Below are positions 57,670 to 64,000 of a stretch of 64,000 bases of DNA, one piece after another (the stretch's first letter is position 1; every line of letters starts with the position of its first letter). The notes below the pieces were generated by a model. It did no database searches, had not been told where the DNA came from, and worked only from the letters and a program-made list of their open reading frames with translations. The position numbers were made by a program, and so were the translations under genes. This DNA is from Streptomyces sp. MH60 (GTDB lineage Bacteria > Actinomycetota > Actinomycetes > Streptomycetales > Streptomycetaceae): contig NZ_MULI01000007.1 of assembly GCF_002939385.1 (NCBI RefSeq), forward strand, positions 1 through 64,000, in the 5' to 3' direction.

Positions 57670-58050
57670 ATGTCCACACCCACCCGTCGCTACGAGGACG
57701 CCGTCGCCCGCTACTTCGAAGCCTGGAACGCGGGCCCGGACGCGGTGGCCAAGGCGGTCGCCGCGGCCTGGACGGAGGACGGCGGCTACACCGACCCCCT
57801 GGCCGACGTGCGCGGCCACGAGCAGATCGCGGCCGTGATGACGGCGGCGCACGAGCAGTTCCCCGGCTTCTCCTTCCGGCTGTCGGGTGCGGTCGACGGG
57901 CACCACGACACGGCGCGCTTCTCCTGGGAGCTGGTGAGCGATGCCGACGGCTCGGCGCCGGTGGCCGGGTTCGACGTCATCACCCTGGACGGCGAGGACC
58001 GCATCCGGTCGGTGTTCGGCTTCCTGGACCGGGTTCCCGCGGGGGCGTGA
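57670..58050 (+). CDS. NTF2/SnoaL-like small protein
   Basis: A 126-residue cone-fold protein: YEDAVARYFEAWNAGPDAV, AAWTEDGGYTDPLADVRGHEQ and a C-terminal IRSVFGFLDRVP. The NTF2-like superfamily includes polyketide cyclases, dehydratases, isomerases and non-catalytic binding proteins; no polyketide genes are near, so a generic role is more probable. TTGGAGG precedes the ATG at 57670. A strong hairpin ends it at 58069-58114. Confidence 0.83.
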   Translation: MSTPTRRYEDAVARYFEAWNAGPDAVAKAVAAAWTEDGGYTDPLADVRGHEQIAAVMTAAHEQFPGFSFRLSGAVDGHHDTARFSWELVSDADGSAPVAGFDVITLDGEDRIRSVFGFLDRVPAGA

Positions 58051-58068
58051 GGAGGCCGGGGCACGTAC

Positions 58069-58114
58069 GCGAGCCGGGTCGGGAGGCGGTGTACCGCCTC
58101 CCGACCCGGCTCGC
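58069..58114. terminator. Perfect 22-bp inverted repeat between convergent genes
   Basis: Arms 58069-58090 and 58093-58114 are exact reverse complements separated by two bases. The hairpin occupies the gap between the stops at 58050 and 58133 and should act as a bidirectional terminator. No T-run is present on either side. Confidence 0.85.
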
Positions 58115-58132
58115 ATCCGTTCGAGCGACCGC

Positions 58133-59125
<993 letters not shown>

Positions 59126-59218
59126 CGCGACTCCAGAGGGGTTGGCCCCCGAGGTTCGGGGCTTGGGTGGAACCGTCCTCCACTCTGTCGTGACCTGCGG
59201 GCAGTGGTCCAACAGAAG

Positions 59219-59232
59219 AATCCGATGGGATT
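59219..59232. promoter_or_regulatory. LysR-type operator candidate
   Basis: AATCC-GATG-GGATT is a perfect 5-bp dyad in the 128-base gap between the divergent aldo/keto reductase and LysR genes, 22 bases before the LysR ATG. Location fits an autoregulatory site. Confidence 0.5.
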
Positions 59233-59253
59233 GCGCGGTTACGCTTCTCAATC

Positions 59254-60138
59254 ATGGAACTGCGTCATCTCCAGCACTTCGTGGCGGTCGCCGAGGACCA
59301 GCACTTCACCCGCGCGGCGGAACGGCTGCTGGTGTCCCAGTCCGGCCTCTCGGCGTCGATCCGGGCGCTGGAGCGGGAGCTGCGGGCCCCGCTGTTCGTG
59401 CGTACGACCCGCCGGGTGACGCTGACGGAGGCGGGGCGGGCGCTGCTGGGCGAGGCGCAGCGCATCCTGGCCCAGGTGCGGTCGGCGCACGAGGCGGTCG
59501 CCGCGGTGCAGGGGGTGCTGCGCGGGACGCTCTCGCTGGGCGCCGAGCAGTGCATCGCCGGGGTGCCGGTGGCCGGGCTGCTGGCGGCGTTCCGGCGGCG
59601 TCACCCGGACGTGGAGATCCGGCTGCGGCAGGCGGGCTCCGGGGAGCTGGCGGAGGAGGTCGCAGCGGGGCGGCTCGACCTGGCCTTCGCCTACCGCACC
59701 CAGGCGGACACGGACCAGCTGCGCTCGGTGGCGCTGGCCGGCGAGCCGATGACGGTGCTGTGCCACCCCGACCACCGGCTCGCGGCGGACGGCGCGGTGC
59801 TCACCCCGCACGACCTGGCCGACGAGGTCTTCGTCGACTTCCACCCGGACTGGGGCCCGCGCCGCGTGACCGACGCCGTCTTCGCCGCGGCGGGCGTCCG
59901 GCGGACCGTGCCGCTGGAGGTCAACGACGTGCACGGGCTGCTGGACCTGATCGACGAGAACCTGGGCATCGCGGTCGTGCCGCGGCACTTCCGGCACAAG
60001 CGGGCCGCCCTCACCTCGCTGCCGCTCAAGGACGCGGCCGGGACGGAGTACGAGACCATCGCGCTGCTCCCGCCCGCGCAGGCCACCAGTCCGGCGGCGC
60101 GGGCGCTGATGGGGCTGCTGGAGACGGGAAGCGCGTGA
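59254..60138 (+). CDS. LysR-family transcriptional regulator
   Basis: A 294-residue LysR-type regulator. The winged helix-turn-helix (about 1-60) contains FTRAAERLLVSQSGLSASIRALE, and the effector-binding domain runs from about 90 to 290. ELRHLQHFVAVAEDQHFTRAA places it near regulators of oxidoreductase genes. Divergence from the aldo/keto reductase makes that gene the likely target. The co-inducer is unknown. Confidence 0.9.
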   Translation: MELRHLQHFVAVAEDQHFTRAAERLLVSQSGLSASIRALERELRAPLFVRTTRRVTLTEAGRALLGEAQRILAQVRSAHEAVAAVQGVLRGTLSLGAEQCIAGVPVAGLLAAFRRRHPDVEIRLRQAGSGELAEEVAAGRLDLAFAYRTQADTDQLRSVALAGEPMTVLCHPDHRLAADGAVLTPHDLADEVFVDFHPDWGPRRVTDAVFAAAGVRRTVPLEVNDVHGLLDLIDENLGIAVVPRHFRHKRAALTSLPLKDAAGTEYETIALLPPAQATSPAARALMGLLETGSA

Positions 60139-60178
60139 ACGGGGGGCGCGGGCGGCCGGACTGCGCGATGGTGGACGC

Positions 60179-60694
60179 ATGCATGCGAAGGACATCCTCA
60201 TCGAGGGCTACGGCCGTATCCAGGAAGAAGTCCACGCCGCCGTCGAGGGCCTGGACCCCGACGGCCTGAACGCCCGGCCCGGCTCCGACGCCAACTCCGT
60301 CGCCTGGCTGGTCTGGCACCTCACCCGGGTCCAGGACGACCACGTCGCGGACGCCTTCGGGCTGGACCAGGTGTGGCTCACCGGCGAGTGGGAGAAGCGT
60401 TTCGGCCTGGGACTGCCCCGCCACGACACCGGGTACGGGCACAGCTCCGCCGAGGTCGCGAAGGTGCGGGTCGACTCGGGCGACCTGCTGACCGGCTACT
60501 ACGACGCCGTGCACGAGCAGACCCGCACGGCCCTCGCCTCGCTGACCGCCAAGGACCTGGAGCGGGTCGTGGACGACAACTGGGACCCGCCGGTCACGCT
60601 CGCCGTGCGGCTGGTCAGCGTCCTGTCCGACGATCTCCAGCACGTCGGACAGGCCGCCTATGTGCGCGGGCTCGTTCAGAGCGCGGACGCGTAG
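60179..60694 (+). CDS. DinB-family (mycothiol transferase-like) protein
   Basis: A 171-residue four-helix-bundle protein. [21 protein letters not shown] and [16 protein letters not shown] give the DinB/DUF664 metal-binding histidines. In actinomycetes such proteins include thiol (mycothiol or bacillithiol-like) S-transferases. The ATG at 60179 is used. The stop overlaps the tail of adenosine deaminase on the other strand by 19 bases. Confidence 0.83.
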   Translation: MHAKDILIEGYGRIQEEVHAAVEGLDPDGLNARPGSDANSVAWLVWHLTRVQDDHVADAFGLDQVWLTGEWEKRFGLGLPRHDTGYGHSSAEVAKVRVDSGDLLTGYYDAVHEQTRTALASLTAKDLERVVDDNWDPPVTLAVRLVSVLSDDLQHVGQAAYVRGLVQSADA

Positions 60695-61755
60695 CCCGGC
60701 AGGACCACGTCCTCGATGAGGGCCTTGCGCTCGTCGAAGGGGACGAAGGCGCTCTTGAGGGCGTTCACGGTGACCGTGCGCAGGTCCTCGACGCTCCAGC
60801 CCGCCTGCTCGACCAGCAGGGACATCTCGCGCGTCATCGTCGTGCCCGACACGAGGCGGTTGTCGGTGTTGAGGGTGACCCGGAAGCCGAGGTCCTTGAG
60901 CGCCGTGATCGGGTGCTCGGCGATGGAGGTGGCGGCACCGGTCTGGAGGTTGGAGGTCGGGCACATCTCCAGGGCGACGCGGCGGTCGCGCACCCAGGCC
61001 GCGAGCCGGCCGAGCTTGCCCGCCGCGAGGTCGGGGATGTCGTCGGTGATGCGGACCCCGTGGCCGATGCGCTGGGCGCCGCACACCTGGAGGGCCTGGT
61101 GGATGCTGGGCAGTCCGTGCGCCTCGCCGGCGTGGATGGTGAAGGGCACGTTCTCGCGGCGCAGGTGCTCGAAGGCGTCGAGGTGGTCGGCGGGCGGGAA
61201 GCCGTCCTCGGCGCCGGCGATGTCGAAGCCGACGACACCGGCGTCCCGGAAGGCGACGGCGAGGTCGGCGGCCTCGCGGACCCGGTCGAACATCCGCATG
61301 CCGCAGAGCAGGGTGCCGACCCGGACGGGCGTCCCGGCGGCGGCCGCCTTGGCCATGCCCGCGGCGAGCCCCTCCTGGACGGTCTCCACGACCTCCCTCA
61401 TCGACAGGCCGCCCCCGGTGTTCAGCTCGGGGGCGTAGCGGACCTCGCCGTAGACGACGCCGTCGGCGGCGAGGTCCAGGACGTACTCCTCGGCGGTGCG
61501 CAGCAGGCCCTCGCGGTTCTGCATCACGGCGAGGGTGTGCTCGAAGGTGGCGATGTAGCGCACCAGGTCACCGGAGTTGGCGGCCTCGTAGTACCAGGCG
61601 GCCAGCTCGTCGGGGTCGGTGGTGGGCAGCGTGTGGCCGACGCCCTCGGCCAGCTCGACGACGGTCGCCGGGCGCAGTCCGCCGTCGAGGTGGTCGTGGA
61701 GGACCGCCTTGGGGAGGCGGCGGAGGGTCTCGGTGTCTATGCGCGTAGATGACAT
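60676..61755 (-). CDS. add: Adenosine deaminase
   Basis: A 359-residue zinc hydrolase converting adenosine to inosine in purine salvage. Metal and catalytic residues are visible in LHDHLDGGL (HxH), TIHAGEAHG (His and Glu), GHGVRI and [10 protein letters not shown] (Asp). [11 protein letters not shown] and YAPELN fit bacterial Add. The ATG at 61755 has weak upstream signal. Its 3' end overlaps the DinB-family gene tail to tail. Confidence 0.93.
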   Translation of the reverse strand: MSSTRIDTETLRRLPKAVLHDHLDGGLRPATVVELAEGVGHTLPTTDPDELAAWYYEAANSGDLVRYIATFEHTLAVMQNREGLLRTAEEYVLDLAADGVVYGEVRYAPELNTGGGLSMREVVETVQEGLAAGMAKAAAAGTPVRVGTLLCGMRMFDRVREAADLAVAFRDAGVVGFDIAGAEDGFPPADHLDAFEHLRRENVPFTIHAGEAHGLPSIHQALQVCGAQRIGHGVRITDDIPDLAAGKLGRLAAWVRDRRVALEMCPTSNLQTGAATSIAEHPITALKDLGFRVTLNTDNRLVSGTTMTREMSLLVEQAGWSVEDLRTVTVNALKSAFVPFDERKALIEDVVLPGYASAL

Positions 61756-61821
61756 GTGCGGTGGTTCCTCGGCGGTTCTGGGCGTGCATGCGGGGACGGG
61801 TGGGTGGAGTTGCGGGGACGG

Positions 61822-62217
61822 TCAGGGGGCGGCGGGCTGGAGCAGGTCCCACCGGTTGCCGTAGAGGTCCTGGAAGACGGCGACCGAGCCGTAGGGCTCG
61901 TGCCGGGGCTCTTCCAGGAAGGTCACGCCGGCCGCGGTCATGCGGGCGTGGTCGCGGGCGAAGTCGTCGGTGTGCAGGAAGAACCCGACGCGCCCGCCCG
62001 TCTGGTCGCCGATCCGGCCACGCTGGGCCTCCCCCTTGGCGCGGGCCAGCAGCAGGGCGGTGCCCGCGCCCGGATCTCCGGGCTCGACGACGACCCAGCG
62101 GGAGCCGTCGGGCCGGGGCGTGTCCTCGGCGAGGCGGAAGCCGAGGGCCTCGGTGTAGAAGCGGATCGCCTCGTCGTAGTCGTCGACGACGAGGGCGACC
62201 AGGGCGATGCGTGTCAT
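61822..62217 (-). CDS. Glyoxalase/bleomycin-resistance-like VOC protein
   Basis: A 131-residue single-domain VOC protein: RIALVALVVDDYDEAIRFYTEALGF, a central GGRVGFFLHTDDFARDH and a C-terminal SVAVFQDLYGNRWDLLQ. Glu and His at metal positions suggest a lyase or dioxygenase-like fold, but the substrate is unknown. GGAAGG lies five bases before the ATG at 62217; a GTG at 62223 is less likely. The dyad at 62252-62265 is a candidate control site. Confidence 0.85.
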   Translation of the reverse strand: MTRIALVALVVDDYDEAIRFYTEALGFRLAEDTPRPDGSRWVVVEPGDPGAGTALLLARAKGEAQRGRIGDQTGGRVGFFLHTDDFARDHARMTAAGVTFLEEPRHEPYGSVAVFQDLYGNRWDLLQPAAP

Positions 62218-62251
62218 CGGCACCTTCCGGGACGGGCGATTGACGGGAGAG

Positions 62252-62265
62252 GTTATACGTAAAAC
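62252..62265. promoter_or_regulatory. AT-rich dyad upstream of the VOC gene
   Basis: GTTATACGTAAAAC is a 14-base dyad with one mismatched pair around TACGTA. Read on the minus strand it contains TATAAC, a -10-like hexamer, 35-40 bases before the ATG at 62217. A repressor bound here could block transcription. Confidence 0.5.
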
Positions 62266-62356
62266 TCCCCGGACGCCAAGTCCCGCCCGAGACCGGGGGC
62301 CGTGCGGCGGGCGGACGGCGCCCTATGGCGGGCGCGCGGCGGTCCTATGGCGGGCG

Positions 62357-63256
62357 TCAGCCCTTGCGGGCTCCGTCTAGCCGCGCCAGGTCCGCGTCGG
62401 TGAGGCGCAGCGCGCCCGCGGCGACGTTCTCCGCGAGGTGGTCCGGGTTGCCGGTGCCGGGGATGGCCAGGACGTTCGGGCCCTGGTGCAGGGTCCAGGC
62501 GATCCTCACCTGCGCGGGGGTCGCTCCGTGCGCCCGGGCCACCGCGCGCACCTCCTCCTCGTGGGCGGTGCCGGCGCCCCGCGGTCCGGCCTCGCCGGCG
62601 ATGGCGTAGAACGGCACGAAAGCGATGCCCTGGGCGCGGCACTGGTCGAGGAGCGCGTCGGTGGCGGGGTCGTGGAAGCCGAGTCCGTACCGGTTCTGGA
62701 CGCTCACCACCGGCGCGATGGCCTGCGCCTCGGCCAGGTGCCGGGGCTCCACGTCGGACAGGGCGAGGTGGCGGATCAGTCCCGCCTCGCGCAGCCCGGC
62801 CAGGGCGCCGAAGTGCTCGGCGATCGAGTCCTGGCGCATGCGTCGCAGGTAGACGACGTCGAGGTGGTCCCGGCCGAGCTGGCGCAGGTTCTCCTCGACG
62901 TGGGCGCGCAGGTCCTCGGGGCGGGCGGAGGTGCCCCACTCCCCCGACCAGTCGCGGTACGGGCCGACCTTGGTGGCGACGACCAGGTCGTCGGCGTAGG
63001 GCGCGAGCGCGCTGTTGATCAGTTCGTTGGCGGAGCGCAGGGAGGAGAAGTAGAAGGCGGCGGTGTCGATGTGGTTGACGCCGAGTTCGACGGCCCGGCG
63101 CAGCACGGCGAGGGAGCGCCCGCGGTCGCTCGGGGTGCCGAGGTGGAAGGCGGCGCTGCCCGTCAGCCGCATCGCGCCGAAGCCGACGCGCCGGACGGGC
63201 AGGTCGCCGAGGTGCCAGGTGCCCGCGGACTCCGCGGTGATCGTTTCCGAGGTCAT
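62357..63256 (-). CDS. Aldo/keto reductase-like protein
   Basis: A 299-residue AKR-fold protein. Asp64 and Tyr69 (HIDTAAFYFSS) and Lys96 (VATKVGPY) are present, but the tetrad histidine is absent: the sequence at that place is DVVYLRRM. The missing His is seen in other AKR11-like sequences and may alter reactivity. The C-terminal PNVLAIPGTGNPDHL is the NADPH-binding loop. The ATG at 63256 is used although no ribosome site is clear. It could use NADPH on an aldehyde or keto substrate. Confidence 0.85.
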   Translation of the reverse strand: MTSETITAESAGTWHLGDLPVRRVGFGAMRLTGSAAFHLGTPSDRGRSLAVLRRAVELGVNHIDTAAFYFSSLRSANELINSALAPYADDLVVATKVGPYRDWSGEWGTSARPEDLRAHVEENLRQLGRDHLDVVYLRRMRQDSIAEHFGALAGLREAGLIRHLALSDVEPRHLAEAQAIAPVVSVQNRYGLGFHDPATDALLDQCRAQGIAFVPFYAIAGEAGPRGAGTAHEEEVRAVARAHGATPAQVRIAWTLHQGPNVLAIPGTGNPDHLAENVAAGALRLTDADLARLDGARKG

Positions 63257-63284
63257 CGGCGGAGTTTCGCACACCCGGCAGGGG

Positions 63285-64000
63285 TCAGCAGTACAGGTTC
63301 GCGCCCGGGGAGACGCCGAGGATCTGGCTGAACTGCTGGTACTTGGTGACCCGGCTCTGGACCTGCGCGGGGTTCCTGCCGTCGCACTCCAGGGAGCCGT
63401 TGATGGAGCGGATGGTCTGGCCGAATCCGGCGCCGTTGACCATCGCGTTGTGCGGGGTCATGGTGCCGGGCCCGGACTGGGTGTTCCAGTACCACAGGCC
63501 GGTCTTCCAGGCCACGGCCGCGTCGTTCTGCACCAGCCAGGGGTTGCCCAGCAGGTCGATGCCGAGCGCGTCGCCCGCGGCCTTGTAGTTGAAGTTCCAG
63601 CTGAGCTGGATCGGCCCGCGCCCGTAGTAGGCGGCCTGGCCGGCCGGGCAGCCGTAGGGCTGGTTCCAGTCGCAGTAGTGCGGGTAGTTGGCGGTGTTCT
63701 GCTCGACGATGTGCACCAGTCCGCCGGTCTCGTGGCTGACGTTGGCGAGGAAGGCCGCGGCCTCCTGCTTCTTGGTGGTGTCGCTGCCGGTGTTGGCGAA
63801 GCCGGGGTAGGCGCTGAGCGCGGCGGTGAGGCCGCTGTAGGTGTAGAAGGAGTTCCGGCCCGGGAACATCTGGTTGAACTGGGCCTCGCTGACCACGAAG
63901 TTGCCGACCGGCGTCTGCGAACCGCCGTCGCAGGCGAACGGGTCCCAGTACCAGGTGCTGATGAGCGGGTCGTAGCCCGGGTTGGCGTGCTCGGCGATGT
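63285..64000 (-). CDS. GH19 chitinase, 3' part (continues beyond window)
   Basis: At least 238 residues of a secreted chitinase are visible; the 5' end lies past position 64000. The GH19 domain starts near VSEAQFNQMFPGRNSFYTY. NVSHETGG contains the catalytic Glu, and PYGCPAGQAAYYGRGPIQLSWNFNY is the signature region. The segment HANPGYDPLISTWYWDPFACDGG upstream is a linker like that joining N-terminal chitin-binding modules to GH19 domains in streptomycete ChiC. The final cysteine ends NLYC. The enzyme hydrolyses chitin outside the cell. Confidence 0.9.
   Translation of the reverse strand, partial: IAEHANPGYDPLISTWYWDPFACDGGSQTPVGNFVVSEAQFNQMFPGRNSFYTYSGLTAALSAYPGFANTGSDTTKKQEAAAFLANVSHETGGLVHIVEQNTANYPHYCDWNQPYGCPAGQAAYYGRGPIQLSWNFNYKAAGDALGIDLLGNPWLVQNDAAVAWKTGLWYWNTQSGPGTMTPHNAMVNGAGFGQTIRSINGSLECDGRNPAQVQSRVTKYQQFSQILGVSPGANLYC

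Noticed and set aside
62322..62356. 13-bp direct repeat (CCTATGGCGGGCG twice) as an attachment site or transposon trace
   Set aside because: There is no integrase or inverted terminal repeat nearby; it is probably a local duplication.

Overview
The window is high-GC chromosomal DNA from a Streptomyces-like actinomycete. The evidence is strong G/C bias at codon third positions, frequent GTG and TTG starts behind GGAGG-type ribosome sites, and clade-typical families: a WhiB protein, an SsgA-like protein, PopR with paired ClpP proteases, SigB-type sigma factors, DUF5133, a streptophobe membrane protein and a GH19 chitinase. No tRNA, rRNA, CRISPR array, transposase or phage gene was recognised. 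About 63 protein genes are called. All starts and functions come from reading the sequence; no database was searched.

Region 1 (0.4-12.1 kb) is a stress-signalling block on the plus strand. It holds a giant soluble poly-HAMP hybrid kinase, an ANTAR-GAF-PAS-PP2C phosphatase, an RsbV-like STAS protein, and then an overlapping stressosome series: RsbR-like, RsbS-like, RsbT-like, an ATPase-RsbX-like phosphatase fusion and a GAF-PP2C phosphatase. NDH-2 and a FUSC membrane protein follow. At 17.6-19.4 kb lies a SigB-family sigma factor in a minus-strand operon with an RsbW-like anti-sigma kinase, so the likely output of the cascade is nearby.

Region 2 (19.6-31.9 kb) is mixed metabolism and regulation: a PLP decarboxylase, a candidate small RNA ending in a T-rich terminator, a cyclic-nucleotide-domain protein, an MFS exporter, a LysE exporter with a divergent LysG/ArgP-type regulator and operator, WhiB, DUF488, a TetR-FAD dehydrogenase pair with operator half-sites, AlkB, an MBL-fold hydrolase, DUF4032 and a universal stress protein.

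Region 3 (32.1-45.2 kb) starts with a tightly overlapping three-gene redox/signalling operon: receiver-TrxR-like fusion, cNMP-domain histidine kinase and UBP-type zinc finger. It continues with a LAL-type LuxR regulator, a TerD-CAP-CAP fusion, an AIM24 protein, a threonine/serine dehydratase, a membrane-anchored pseudokinase, an F420-dependent oxidoreductase and an SsgA-like protein.

Region 4 (45.2-55.5 kb) has small stress-type proteins, oxidoreductases, RNase HI, two VOC proteins, and the clpP3-clpP4-popR locus with abutting PopR operators. A second SigB-family sigma factor with a SigB-type promoter, another RsbW-like kinase and two PRC-barrel proteins follow.

Region 5 (55.6-64 kb) holds a streptophobe protein, two further aldo/keto reductases, a LysR regulator, a DinB protein, adenosine deaminase, a VOC protein and the 3' part of a GH19 chitinase that leaves the window. 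The overall theme is general stress response: two SigB-type sigma factors, several RsbW/RsbT-like kinases, three PP2C phosphatases, a stressosome core and a regulated alternative Clp protease.
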